A stretch of DNA of 64,000 nucleotides from Gemmatimonadales bacterium. Its GTDB lineage: Bacteria; Gemmatimonadota; Gemmatimonadetes; Gemmatimonadales; GWC2-71-9. The position numbers and the translations under genes are program-made. Numbering within the stretch: the stretch's first letter is position 1; each line of letters begins with the position of its first letter. Below are positions 9,922-18,994 of the stretch, piece by piece. Under the pieces are notes generated by a model that ran no database searches, was not told the DNA's origin, and saw only the letters and a program-made list of their open reading frames with translations. Location of the stretch: assembly GCA_041390145.1 (NCBI GenBank), contig JAWKQM010000003.1:205001-269000 (forward strand). The letters run 5' to 3'.

Positions 9922-11219
9922 CTCCCGCCACACCTCGGGCCGTTTCGTTTCGGGAGCTGTTGCGCTTTCCCAGCCGGCTCGAGCGACGCATCGCAGTGCG
10001 CTATCTCCGCAGCCGCCGCGGCCGGCGGGGCGCCTCGCTCGGCACTACGATCTCGATCGGCGGCGTGGCCGTCGGCATCATGGCGCTGATCGTGGTGCTC
10101 GGCGTGATGAACGGCCTCCGAAATGAACTGCTCGATCGCATCCTCGTGGCGAGCCCCCACCTCCGCATCCTCACCTACGGCGACAACCTGCGCATCGACA
10201 ACTGGAAGGGAGCGCTCGCCACGATCCGCGCCACGCCGGGCGTCGTGGCCGCCGCGCCCGAGGTGACGACCCAGTCGCTAATCCTCAACTCGGCCAGCTA
10301 CCCCGAGGGTGTCATGGTGATCGGCCTGGACACCGCCGCGGCGTCTCTCCCGGTGAATTCGCTGCCGGAGGCGCTGACCGAGGGCGATCTCGGCTTCCAG
10401 GCCAGCGACACCTCCGTGGACGGCGCCCTGATCCTCGGCCGCCGGCTCGCCCAGCGGCTGGGGGCCTTCCCGGGCGACCTCGTCGGGTTGATTTCGCCCA
10501 CGGCCGCCCGGGTCAACCCGGCGCTCGGGTACGCCATGCCCCGGATCTGGAAGTTCCAGGTCACCGGCATCTTCGACACCGGGATGTACCAGTACGACAA
10601 CCAGTTCGTCCTGATGGAGCGCGAAATGGCCCAGCGGTTTGCCGGGCTGGACTCCGCCATCACCGGCATCCAGGTCCGGGTCGGCGACCCTTGGGAGGCG
10701 CCGCGCATCGGGAGGGAGTTGGAGGACCGGCTCGGGCTGCCGTTCCGGAGCATGGACTGGCAGACCCAGAACCACGGCATGTTTGCCGCGCTGCAGCTCG
10801 AGAAGCTGGGCATGGGACTGGTCATCTTCTTCGTGATGATCGTGGCCGCGTTCAACATCGTGGGCACGCTCACGATGCTGGTGACCGACAAGACGCGCGA
10901 GATCGGCATCCTGCAGGCGATGGGGCTGCCGGCCGGCTCGATCGGACGGATCTTCCTCGCGCAGGGTGCCATCATCGGCGGCATCGGCGTCGCGATCGGC
11001 CTCGTGGCCGGGCTCGTTGTCGGGTTCGTGGTGGACAAGAGCGGCTGGGTCCGGATCGACCCCTCGGTGTACTTCATCGATCGCCTGCCCGTCCACATCG
11101 AGCTGCTGGATGTCGGGGTGGTCATCGCCGCCGGGCTGCTCGTCGCCATCGTCGCCACCCTCTATCCCTCGCGTGCCGCCACCCGGCTCACGCCCGTGGA
11201 CGCGATTCGCCACGAATGA
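9918..11219 (+). CDS. LolC/LolE family lipoprotein-releasing ABC transporter permease
   Basis: The 433-residue inner-membrane protein has the LolC/E layout: a cytoplasmic N-terminus (RRIAVRYLRSRRGRR), one membrane helix (GGVAVGIMALIVVLGVMNG, about residues 48-66), a periplasmic MacB-like domain of about 220 residues, and a C-terminal FtsX domain with three helices (from LVIFFVMIVAAFNIVGTLTM). With the next gene it would form the LolCDE-type complex that extracts lipoproteins for delivery to the outer membrane. Only one permease gene is present, so a homodimer is likely. The ATG overlaps the lysS stop (ATGA). Confidence 0.9.
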   Translation: MTPATPRAVSFRELLRFPSRLERRIAVRYLRSRRGRRGASLGTTISIGGVAVGIMALIVVLGVMNGLRNELLDRILVASPHLRILTYGDNLRIDNWKGALATIRATPGVVAAAPEVTTQSLILNSASYPEGVMVIGLDTAAASLPVNSLPEALTEGDLGFQASDTSVDGALILGRRLAQRLGAFPGDLVGLISPTAARVNPALGYAMPRIWKFQVTGIFDTGMYQYDNQFVLMEREMAQRFAGLDSAITGIQVRVGDPWEAPRIGRELEDRLGLPFRSMDWQTQNHGMFAALQLEKLGMGLVIFFVMIVAAFNIVGTLTMLVTDKTREIGILQAMGLPAGSIGRIFLAQGAIIGGIGVAIGLVAGLVVGFVVDKSGWVRIDPSVYFIDRLPVHIELLDVGVVIAAGLLVAIVATLYPSRAATRLTPVDAIRHE

Positions 11220-11917
11220 GCGTCGTGCTGGAGGCCCGCGGACTGCGGAAGCACTACCTCGGCGGGGACGGCTCGACGATCGACGTGCTCTCGGGGGTCG
11301 ACCTGAGCGTCTCCCGGGGTGAGTTCGTGGCCATCATGGGCGCGAGCGGAGCGGGGAAGAGCACGCTCCTGCACCTCCTCGGCGCGCTGGACGCGCCGTC
11401 CGCCGGCGAGGTGCTGCTGGACGGCGCTTCCTACGCGGAGCGGAGCCCCGATGCGCTGGCCGCGCTGCGCAATGCGCGGATCGGGTTCGTCTTCCAGTTT
11501 CATCACCTGCTCCGCGAGTTCAACGCGCGGGAGAACGTGATGATGCCGCTCCTGATCGCCGGACGGGGAGATGCCGAGGCCGGTGCGCGCGCCGATGTGC
11601 TCCTGGAGGCCGTTGGGCTCTCCGGCCGGCGGCTGCACCTGCCGACGCAACTCTCGGGCGGCGAGCAGCAGCGGGTGGCCGTGGCCCGTGCCCTGGCAAA
11701 CGGACCGGCGGTGGTCCTGGCCGACGAGCCGTCGGGCAATCTCGACCACGCGCACAGCGAGAACCTGCACCGGATCTTCGCGGGACTGGCCCGCGACTTC
11801 CAGACCGCGCTCGTCGTGGTGACCCACAATCGGCACCTCGCGGAGCGGGCCGACCGCCTCTTGATGATGGAGGCGGGGCTGCTGGTTCCTGCTGCGCCGG
11901 AGGAGGCGCCTTCATGA
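11216..11917 (+). CDS. lolD: Lipoprotein-releasing ABC transporter ATP-binding protein LolD
   Basis: The 233-residue ATPase has Walker A GASGAGKST (about residues 42-50), Q-loop FVFQFHHLL, signature LSGGEQQRVAVARAL, Walker B VVLADEPSGNLD and the H-loop VVVTHNRHLA. The MacB/LolD-type DEPSGNLD sequence and its ATGA overlap with the permease gene identify it as the energising subunit of the lipoprotein-releasing complex. Confidence 0.92.
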   Translation: MSVVLEARGLRKHYLGGDGSTIDVLSGVDLSVSRGEFVAIMGASGAGKSTLLHLLGALDAPSAGEVLLDGASYAERSPDALAALRNARIGFVFQFHHLLREFNARENVMMPLLIAGRGDAEAGARADVLLEAVGLSGRRLHLPTQLSGGEQQRVAVARALANGPAVVLADEPSGNLDHAHSENLHRIFAGLARDFQTALVVVTHNRHLAERADRLLMMEAGLLVPAAPEEAPS

Positions 11918-12414
11918 CGTGCCAACAGTGCGGGGAACGCGAAGCGGTCGTCCTCCTCAAGAAGGTCGAGGAAGGCGATGTGCGGGTGCTCCACCTCTGC
12001 GAGAAGTGCGCGGCGGAGCGCGGTGTGCCCGAGGGGGAGGAGTCGGCCAAGACCCCGCTGGGCGCGTTCCTCGCGGCGATGGGCACCGACCCGTCCGCCG
12101 AGGCCCCGCTGAGCAGTGGTGCGGCGCTGGCCGAGTGTCCGGGGTGTGGCGCCACGCTGCAGGACTTTCGGCGCACCGGTCGGCTGGGATGCGCCACCTG
12201 CTGGACCACGTTCGAGGGACCGCTGCGCGGCCTGACACGCCGGGTGCACGGCGCCACCCGGCACGTCGGGGAGTTTTATGTGCAGCCGGGGGCCGAGCCG
12301 CCCGACCAGGCGGCGCTGGTGCGGCGCCTGCGGGAGCAGCTGGCGGTGGCGGTGGCCGACGAGAACTTCGAGCAGGCCGCCGAGCTGCGGGACCGGCTGC
12401 GGGGGCTCGAATGA
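11914..12414 (+). CDS. mcsA: McsA-like zinc and UVR-motif protein, activator of McsB
   Basis: The 166-residue protein has the McsA plan: paired CxxC zinc motifs (CQQC at residues 3-6, CEKC near 29, CPGC near 75, CATC near 92) and a C-terminal UVR motif (LRREQLAVAVADENFEQAAE-like helix). In Bacillus, McsA activates the arginine kinase McsB and regulates CtsR. The gene overlaps lolD and mcsB by 4 bases each, and clpC is next but one. No ctsR homologue is seen anywhere in the window. Confidence 0.88.
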   Translation: MTCQQCGEREAVVLLKKVEEGDVRVLHLCEKCAAERGVPEGEESAKTPLGAFLAAMGTDPSAEAPLSSGAALAECPGCGATLQDFRRTGRLGCATCWTTFEGPLRGLTRRVHGATRHVGEFYVQPGAEPPDQAALVRRLREQLAVAVADENFEQAAELRDRLRGLE

Positions 12415-13490
12415 TCGACCTGACGCTGCTGGCGGATGGCGGCATCGGGTGGATCGATGCCTCGGGTCCGGCCAGTCCGCTGGTGCTCTCCACGCGCATC
12501 CGCCTGGCCCGAAACCTGGCGGGCCACCCGTTCGCCACGCGCAACGCCGCCAGCGATCGCGAGGCGATTGTCGAGGCGGTGGCCGCCGCGGTCGCCGGCA
12601 CCGAGGCGCTGGGGCACGCCGCCACCTTCCGCCTCGACCGCCTCGACCTCCGCGACCGCCTCCTGCTGCACGAGCGGCACCTGGTGAGCAAGGAACTGGC
12701 GGGGCTGGGCGGAGAATCGGTCCCGGTGGGTGCGTCCTTGCTGGTGCAGGACCGGGTGGGCGCCATGGTCAACGAGGAAGATCACCTCCGCCTGCAGGGG
12801 GTCGTTTCGGGGTTCGCCCTGGAGGCGGCCTACGCGGAAGTCGACCGGCTGGACAGTGAACTGGGGCAACGACTTGCCTTCGCATTTCACCCTGAGTTTG
12901 GTTACCTTTCCGCTTGTCCAACCAACGTGGGAACCGGGTTGCGCGCCTCTGTTTTGATCCACCTGCCCGGGCTGGTGCTGACCAAGGAAATTTCGAAGGT
13001 GCTGCAGGGCCTGGCCCAGGTTGGGCTGGCTGTGCGGGGCCTGTACGGCGAGGGCAGCGAGGTGGTCGGCAACTTCTTCCAGCTGTCGAACCAGACCACC
13101 CTCGGCAAGTCGGAGCGCGACCTGCTTGACCACCTCGGCAAGATGGTCCGCGAGGTGATGACCTACGAGGACGAAGCGCGCGCCGTGCTCCTGCGGGATG
13201 CGCGTGCGGTCATCGAAGACAAGGTGTGGCGCGCGTACGGGTTGTTGCGGTATGCCCGGACACTTTCGTACGAGGAGGCGATGAACCTCCTCAGTGGCGT
13301 GCGGCTCGGCGTGGGACTGCAGGTGATTCCCGACGTCGGATTCTACGCCCTCAACAAGATGCTGGTTCACACGCAGCCGGCGCACTTGGCCTCGGCCCAC
13401 GGCGTGGCGCTCGACGATCCGTCGCTCGGCGTCCGCCGGGCCGACTTCGTGCGGACGCTGCTGCAAGACGAAGGACGGCGAGCAGGGTGA
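12411..13490 (+). CDS. mcsB: Protein arginine kinase McsB
   Basis: McsB phosphorylates arginines and so marks proteins for ClpC-ClpP degradation. The 359-residue protein matches the ATP:guanido phosphotransferase family: STRIRLARN near residue 25 (ATP-binding arginines), NEEDH near 121, CPTNVGTG with the reactive cysteine at about residue 169, and the C-terminal RDAR segment of the McsB phosphoarginine-binding pocket. It lies between mcsA (ATGA overlap) and clpC (4-base gap). The cassette is typical of Firmicutes but also occurs in several diderm phyla. Confidence 0.93.
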   Translation: MIDLTLLADGGIGWIDASGPASPLVLSTRIRLARNLAGHPFATRNAASDREAIVEAVAAAVAGTEALGHAATFRLDRLDLRDRLLLHERHLVSKELAGLGGESVPVGASLLVQDRVGAMVNEEDHLRLQGVVSGFALEAAYAEVDRLDSELGQRLAFAFHPEFGYLSACPTNVGTGLRASVLIHLPGLVLTKEISKVLQGLAQVGLAVRGLYGEGSEVVGNFFQLSNQTTLGKSERDLLDHLGKMVREVMTYEDEARAVLLRDARAVIEDKVWRAYGLLRYARTLSYEEAMNLLSGVRLGVGLQVIPDVGFYALNKMLVHTQPAHLASAHGVALDDPSLGVRRADFVRTLLQDEGRRAG

Positions 13491-13494
13491 CCCC

Positions 13495-15966
13495 ATGAAC
13501 GGCTACAACTTCACCGACCGCGTCCGGAAGGTCCTGCAGATGGCCCGCGAAGAGGCGGCCCGCCTGCACCACGAATACGTCGGCACCGAACACATCCTCC
13601 TCGGCCTGATTCGCGAGGGCGAGGGCGTCGCCGCCGGCGTGCTGCAGAATCTGAACGTGGACCTCGAGGACATCCAGCAGAAAATCGAAGAGACCGTCAA
13701 GCGCGGGAAGGCCGCCGCCGCGGCCGGCCCCGACCTGCCGTACACGTCGCGCGCCAAGAAGGTGCTCGAGCTGGCGATGGTCGAGGCGCGGGAGCTCAAT
13801 CACTCCTACGTCGGCACCGAGCACCTGCTGCTCGGCCTCCTGCGCGAGGAGAAGGGTATCGCGGCGCAGGTCCTCGCCGACGCGGGGGTCAACCTCGAAC
13901 AGTCGCGCGCCGAGACCCTCCGCATCCTCGGGAGCGACCTGCCGGCACCTTCCTCGGCGGCGCCCACCGGGCAGCCCCAGCCCGCGGCCAAGTCGGAAAA
14001 GAAGTCCAAGACGCCGGCGCTCGACCACTTCTGCCGCGACCTGACCCAGCTGGCCGCCGACAACGAGCTGGACCCGACCATCGGCCGGGCCAGTGAAATC
14101 GAGCGGGTCGTGGAGATCCTGGCCCGGCGCAAGAAGAACAACCCGGTGCTGATCGGCGAGCCGGGCGTCGGCAAGACCGCCATTGTCGAGGGGCTCGCGC
14201 TCCTGATTGCCAGCGGCAACTGCCCCGACATCCTCCGCGATCACCGGGTGCTCTCGCTGGACATGGCGGCCGTCATTGCCGGCACCAAGTATCGGGGTCA
14301 GTTCGAGGAGCGGTTGAAGGCGGTCATGAACGAGATCGCCCAGAACCGTCACGTCGTCCTGTTCATCGACGAATTGCACACCCTCGTCGGCGCTGGCGCA
14401 GCCGAAGGGGCCATCGACGCCTCGAACATGCTCAAGCCGGCGCTGGCCCGCGGCGAGCTGCAGTGCGTCGGCGCCTCGACGCTGAACGAGTACCGCAAGT
14501 ACATCGAGAAGGATGGCGCGCTGGAGCGGCGCTTCCAGACGGTGGTCGTGGAGCCCCCGTCGATCGACGAGACGTTCGAGATCCTGAAGGGGCTTCGCAA
14601 GAAGTACGAAGACCACCACCGCGTCAGCATCCCCGACGAGACGCTCAAGGCGGCGGCACAGCTCTCCGAGCGCTATATCACCGACCGGTTCCTGCCGGAC
14701 AAGGCCATCGACGTCATCGACGAGGCGGGGGCGCGCGCGCGACTCGCCTCGCAGGCCCCGCCGGCCGAGGTGGCCGCGCTCAAGGGCGATCTCGACAAGG
14801 TCAACACCGACAAGGAAGAGGCCGTCCGCGACCAGAACTTCGAGCGTGCGGCGTCGCTGCGCGATCGCGAGCGCGACCTCCAGAACCAGATCCGCCTCCG
14901 CCAGGAGGAGTGGGAAAAGGACCGGCAGACCCGCCGTCCGACCATCGACGAGGAGGCCATCGCCTTCATCGTGTCGCGGTGGACCGGCATTCCGGTCAAC
15001 CGGATCCAGGAGGCGGAGGCCTCCCGGCTGCTCCGGATGGAGGACGAAATCCACGAGGCGGTCGTCGGCCAGGACGAGGCGATCCGCGCCGTGTCGCGGG
15101 CCATTCGCCGGTCGCGCGCGGGACTCAAGGACCCCAACCGCCCCATCGGGTCGTTCATCTTCTCCGGCCCGACCGGCGTCGGCAAGACGGAGCTGGCGCG
15201 GGCCCTGGCCAAGTTCCTCTTCGCCGATCAGTCCGCGCTCATCCGGGTCGACATGTCCGAGTACATGGAGAAGTTCTCGGTCTCCCGCCTGATCGGCGCC
15301 CCGCCGGGCTACGTCGGGTACGAGGATTCGGGAACCCTCACCAAGCTGGTGCGGCGGAAGCCGTACTCGGTGGTTCTCCTCGACGAAATCGAGAAGGCGC
15401 ACCCCGACGTGTTCAATATCCTGCTCCAGGTGCTCGATGAGGGGCACCTGACCGACAACTACGGGCGGGTCATCGACTTCAAGAACACGGTGGTCATCAT
15501 GACCTCCAACGTTGGTGCGCGCGACATCACGCAGTCGAAGAGCCTCGGGTTCCACACCCAGGGCGCCGACGCCTCGTTCGATACCATGGCTGGCAAGGTC
15601 AAGGAGGAGATGGCTAAGGTCTTCAATCCGGAATTCCTCAACCGCCTCGACGACGTGATCGTCTTCCACCCGCTGGGTCGGGAGCACATTGCCGAGATCG
15701 TGAACATCCTCCTCCGCGAGGTCGCTCGGCGGCTCGGCGACGAGGTGCGGCTCACCCAGGCGGCAATCGATTTCCTGGCGGAACAGGGCTATGACCAGCA
15801 GTACGGCGCCCGGCCCCTCAAGCGTGCCATCCAGAAGTACGTGGAGGATCCCCTGAGCGAGAAGATCCTGCTCGGCGAGATCGGACGGGGCGACGAGATC
15901 GAGGTCGATCTGGCGCCCGACGGCAAGTCGCTGGCGTTCCGCGCCCTGACCGGAACTCAGGCCTGA
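13495..15966 (+). CDS. clpC: ATP-dependent Clp protease ATP-binding subunit ClpC
   Basis: ClpC unfolds proteins and feeds them to ClpP. The 823 residues comprise two Clp_N repeats (1-150), the D1 AAA+ module with Walker A GEPGVGKTA near residue 221 and Walker B VVLFIDELH, a UVR motif in the M-domain (VRDQNFERAASLRDRER, about 442-460) typical of ClpC rather than ClpA, and D2 with GPTGVGKTE near residue 558 and VVLLDEIEKAH. The length is normal for ClpC. It is the last gene of the prfB-lysS-lol-mcs run. clpP is not in the window. Confidence 0.95.
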   Translation: MNGYNFTDRVRKVLQMAREEAARLHHEYVGTEHILLGLIREGEGVAAGVLQNLNVDLEDIQQKIEETVKRGKAAAAAGPDLPYTSRAKKVLELAMVEARELNHSYVGTEHLLLGLLREEKGIAAQVLADAGVNLEQSRAETLRILGSDLPAPSSAAPTGQPQPAAKSEKKSKTPALDHFCRDLTQLAADNELDPTIGRASEIERVVEILARRKKNNPVLIGEPGVGKTAIVEGLALLIASGNCPDILRDHRVLSLDMAAVIAGTKYRGQFEERLKAVMNEIAQNRHVVLFIDELHTLVGAGAAEGAIDASNMLKPALARGELQCVGASTLNEYRKYIEKDGALERRFQTVVVEPPSIDETFEILKGLRKKYEDHHRVSIPDETLKAAAQLSERYITDRFLPDKAIDVIDEAGARARLASQAPPAEVAALKGDLDKVNTDKEEAVRDQNFERAASLRDRERDLQNQIRLRQEEWEKDRQTRRPTIDEEAIAFIVSRWTGIPVNRIQEAEASRLLRMEDEIHEAVVGQDEAIRAVSRAIRRSRAGLKDPNRPIGSFIFSGPTGVGKTELARALAKFLFADQSALIRVDMSEYMEKFSVSRLIGAPPGYVGYEDSGTLTKLVRRKPYSVVLLDEIEKAHPDVFNILLQVLDEGHLTDNYGRVIDFKNTVVIMTSNVGARDITQSKSLGFHTQGADASFDTMAGKVKEEMAKVFNPEFLNRLDDVIVFHPLGREHIAEIVNILLREVARRLGDEVRLTQAAIDFLAEQGYDQQYGARPLKRAIQKYVEDPLSEKILLGEIGRGDEIEVDLAPDGKSLAFRALTGTQA

Positions 15967-15980
15967 GTCGTGCGAGGTCG

Positions 15981-16003
15981 GGCGCCCTCACGGTGGGGGC
16001 GCC
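15981..16003 (+). terminator. GC-rich hairpin after clpC, possible terminator
   Basis: ggcgccctc pairs with gggggcgcc around acggt, 14 bases after the clpC stop. There is no T-tract, so termination is uncertain; it may only mark the operon boundary before bamA. Confidence 0.4.
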
Positions 16004-16031
16004 TGATCGCGCGTCCGGACGCCCTCCGCTG

Positions 16032-18407
16032 ATGCTTCGTCGCTGCATCCCTCTGCTGGTCCTCCTGGTCCTGGCAGCGCAACCGCTGCGCGGGCAGGAC
16101 GTGTCGTCGCCCCCGGTGGACAGCCTGGTGGTCGAGGGGAACGTACGCATCACCACCGCCCAGATTCTCGGCACCGCCGGCCTCGTCCTGCACCAGCCGA
16201 TCACCTACCGCGACATCCAGCGCGCCATCACTGCGCTGTTCCAGACCGGGCAGTTCGACGACGTCAATGTGCAGCAGCGCGACGCGAACGGGATGCTGAT
16301 CCTGGTCATCGTGGTCAAGGAGCGCCCCCTCCTCTCGGGGTGGAGCCTACTTGGCGTCCGGCAACTCCCCGAACAATCGGTGCGCGACAAGGTGACCCTC
16401 GTCATCGGCCGCCCGATCGACCGTGCCGCCCTCGCCCGCAGCCGGGCCAGCATCGATTCCGCCTACGCGGACAAGGGGTATTTCCAGGCCCAGACCACGG
16501 TGACGGAGTTCCCGCAGCCCGATGGCTCGGTCCAGGTGGTCTTCCAGGTCATGGAGGGCATGCGGATCACGATCAGCCAGATCCTGGTCCAGGGGAACGA
16601 GCGCTTCACGGACAAGGAAGTGGCCAGCCACATGTCCACGAAGCCAGAAGGATTTTTCTGGTTCAAGAAGGGCACCTACGACGAGGACCGGGTGGAGTCG
16701 GACATGCGGCAGCAACTGCCGACCTTCTACGGCTCAAAGGGCATGATCGATTTCCAGGTGGTGCAGGACACCGTGCTCGCCGATCCGGAGACGGGCAAGG
16801 CCGCGTTGTCGCTCACCGTGGAGGAAGGCCAGGTCTACTACGTCGGGACCATGGACCTCGTCGGCAATCGCCGGTACTCCGCCGACGAGATCGGCGCGTT
16901 CTACCCGTTCGGCGGGGCCGAGGCCGTCCAGTCGGGGAAGCCCGTCGCCAGCATGCCGTTCAACAGGTCCGCCTGGGAGGCGGCCACCACCCGGCTCCGG
17001 GATCTCTACCTGAATACCGGCTACATCTACTCGCGGGTAACGCCGGAAGAAAGCCGCCGCATCGCGGAGGATGGGACGCCGACCGTCGATCTCCGGTGGC
17101 GGATCGAGGAAGGCGCGCCCGCCACGGTCAACCGCATCATGATCGTGGGCAACGACGTCACCCACGAGTCGGTCATCCGCGCCGCCATCGTGATGCTCCC
17201 GGGCTCCGTGTTCAACCGCGACCTGTTGATTCGCAGCTACCAGAACATCATGAACCTCGGCTTCTTCCAGCCGTTGCCGCCGCCGGACGTCGCGCCGTCG
17301 GAGAACGGGCAGGACGTCGACATCACCTTTACCGTCATCGAGAAGCGGACCGGCAACGTCAACTTCGGTGCGTCGCTCGGGCAGGGCACCGGCCTCGGAG
17401 GGTTCCTCGGGCTCGAGGAGCCCAACCTCTTCGGCCGCGGCAAGCGGGGCAAGTTCCAATGGCAGTTCGGCCGGAACATCAACGACTTCAACCTGTCGTA
17501 CACCGACCCGTCCATCCAGGGGTCACGGGTCTCCGGGACGGTCGCCCTCTTCAACTCGCGGCAGCGGTACATCATCGGCGACCTCGGCCGGCGGCAGCAG
17601 GCGGGCGGCTCGGTACAGGTCGGGTTCCCGGTCTTCGGATCCCGTTACACCCGGCTGTTCACCTCGTACAGCCTGATGCAGATCAGCTACAGCGGCGGGT
17701 CGGTCAGCCTCCGGGAGCGTTACAGCTGCGACCAGTGCGGCAAGTCGAGCCTCGGCTTCAGCCTCGTGCGTGACACCCGCATCGGCCTGCCGTTCGCGAC
17801 CTCCGGCACGCGGTCGACCGTCAACCTGGAGTTCACCGGCGGCCTCCTCGGCGGCGACGGCGACTTCCAGACCCTCGGGTACGAGGGGCAGTGGTATGTG
17901 CCGCTCGGCGGGCTGGGCGGATCGCAGCAGCTGGGGACCGGCATCAAGTTCGTGCTGGGGCTGACGGCCAAGGCGGGGTGGATCTTCGGCGATGCCGGCC
18001 CGTTCTTCACCGACCTCTATTCAATGGGCGGCGTCCAGTACGGCATCCCGCTCCGCGGCTACGAGGAGTTCTCCATCACGCCTGACGGGTACGATCCCTT
18101 CTCGAGCTCCAGCCGGGCCAGCCCGAACGCTTTCGGGCAGTCCTACGCCGCCTTCACCACGGAGATCGGCGCGCGGATGAGCCAGTCGCTGTATGTAAAC
18201 GCCTTCTTTGACGCCGGTAACGTCTACCGGACGCCCTCGCAGTTCGACCCATCCCGCCTCTACCGCGGCGTGGGCGTTGGGGTAGCTTTGATTTCACCGC
18301 TGGGGCCGATCGGGGTCGATCTCGCCTACGGCATCGACCGGCTCGATATTCAGGGCGAACCGGCCCCCGGTTGGAAGTTGCACTTCAAGATCGGCAATAT
18401 TTTCTGA
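16032..18407 (+). CDS. bamA: Outer membrane protein assembly factor BamA
   Basis: BamA inserts beta-barrel proteins into the outer membrane. The 791-residue product has a signal peptide (MLRRCIPLLVLLVLAAQPLRG), about five POTRA repeats (VVEGNVRITTAQIL, ISQILVQGNERFTDKEV, VGTMDLVGNRRYSADEI, NRIMIVGNDVTHESVIR), then an Omp85 barrel ending in an aromatic residue (KIGNIF). The ATG at 16032 puts the signal peptide at the N-terminus; the upstream in-frame ATG would add 13 residues before it. The barrel contains an unusual SCDQCGK pair (17725-17745). skp and the lpx genes follow, a conserved bamA-skp-lpxD-type order. Confidence 0.94.
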   Translation: MLRRCIPLLVLLVLAAQPLRGQDVSSPPVDSLVVEGNVRITTAQILGTAGLVLHQPITYRDIQRAITALFQTGQFDDVNVQQRDANGMLILVIVVKERPLLSGWSLLGVRQLPEQSVRDKVTLVIGRPIDRAALARSRASIDSAYADKGYFQAQTTVTEFPQPDGSVQVVFQVMEGMRITISQILVQGNERFTDKEVASHMSTKPEGFFWFKKGTYDEDRVESDMRQQLPTFYGSKGMIDFQVVQDTVLADPETGKAALSLTVEEGQVYYVGTMDLVGNRRYSADEIGAFYPFGGAEAVQSGKPVASMPFNRSAWEAATTRLRDLYLNTGYIYSRVTPEESRRIAEDGTPTVDLRWRIEEGAPATVNRIMIVGNDVTHESVIRAAIVMLPGSVFNRDLLIRSYQNIMNLGFFQPLPPPDVAPSENGQDVDITFTVIEKRTGNVNFGASLGQGTGLGGFLGLEEPNLFGRGKRGKFQWQFGRNINDFNLSYTDPSIQGSRVSGTVALFNSRQRYIIGDLGRRQQAGGSVQVGFPVFGSRYTRLFTSYSLMQISYSGGSVSLRERYSCDQCGKSSLGFSLVRDTRIGLPFATSGTRSTVNLEFTGGLLGGDGDFQTLGYEGQWYVPLGGLGGSQQLGTGIKFVLGLTAKAGWIFGDAGPFFTDLYSMGGVQYGIPLRGYEEFSITPDGYDPFSSSSRASPNAFGQSYAAFTTEIGARMSQSLYVNAFFDAGNVYRTPSQFDPSRLYRGVGVGVALISPLGPIGVDLAYGIDRLDIQGEPAPGWKLHFKIGNIF

Positions 18408-18450
18408 GGACGACGGTTCTTATTCACCGATAATCATGCAGGAGTACACG

Positions 18451-18990
18451 ATGGGACGTCTTTTCTCCACGCTCGCTTTCGCCGGACTGGTTGCCGGCCT
18501 GGTGGCGACGCCGGCGACGGCGCAGCAGACCACTGGCAAGGTCGCCTTCATCAATTCCCGGCTCGTGCTCGCCGCCGCACCAGGGTACGCCAAGGCCGAA
18601 TCGTTGTACGCCGGGGAGGTCGCGGGCTACCGCCTCGAGGTGCAGAAGATGCAGGCCAGCCTCGACTCGTCGGTCCAGGCGTTTCAGCAGAGCTCGGTCG
18701 TGCTGAGCCCCTCGGCGCGCACCGCCAAGCAGAAGGAACTCGAAGCGCAGCAGCAGCGTCTTGAGCAGCGCATGCAGGAGCTGCAGGACAAGGCGGTCCA
18801 GCGCGAGCGGGACCTGCTCGAGCCGATTCAGCAGCGGGTGACCGCCGTGGTCGAAGGGGTGCGTGCGGCGGGGGCCTACGCGATGATCTTCGACGTCGGC
18901 GTCCAGAACTCGGGCATCGTCGCGGCTGACCGATCGCTGGACTTGACCCAGAAGGTCATCGACCAGCTGAAGGCCGGCGGCGGCAGCTGA
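18451..18990 (+). CDS. skp: Periplasmic chaperone Skp/OmpH family
   Basis: Skp holds unfolded outer-membrane proteins in the periplasm for BamA. The 179-residue protein has a signal peptide (FAGLVAGLVATPATAQQ), a beta strand KVAFINSRLVL, long coiled-coil tentacles (about residues 55-125, rich in Q/E/K/R) and a C-terminal AYAMIFDVGVQNSGIVAAD typical of OmpH. The ATG at 18451 is preferred over 18436 because aggag lies 6 bases before it. It stands between bamA and lpxD, as in many Gram-negative genomes. Confidence 0.9.
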   Translation: MGRLFSTLAFAGLVAGLVATPATAQQTTGKVAFINSRLVLAAAPGYAKAESLYAGEVAGYRLEVQKMQASLDSSVQAFQQSSVVLSPSARTAKQKELEAQQQRLEQRMQELQDKAVQRERDLLEPIQQRVTAVVEGVRAAGAYAMIFDVGVQNSGIVAADRSLDLTQKVIDQLKAGGGS

Positions 18991-18994
18991 GGAG

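Noticed and set aside
13351..15687. A 778-codon open frame on the minus strand opposite clpC
   Set aside because: It is antisense to a certain gene, rich in Arg/Asp/Gly/His, has no recognisable domain, and arises from high-GC codon bias.
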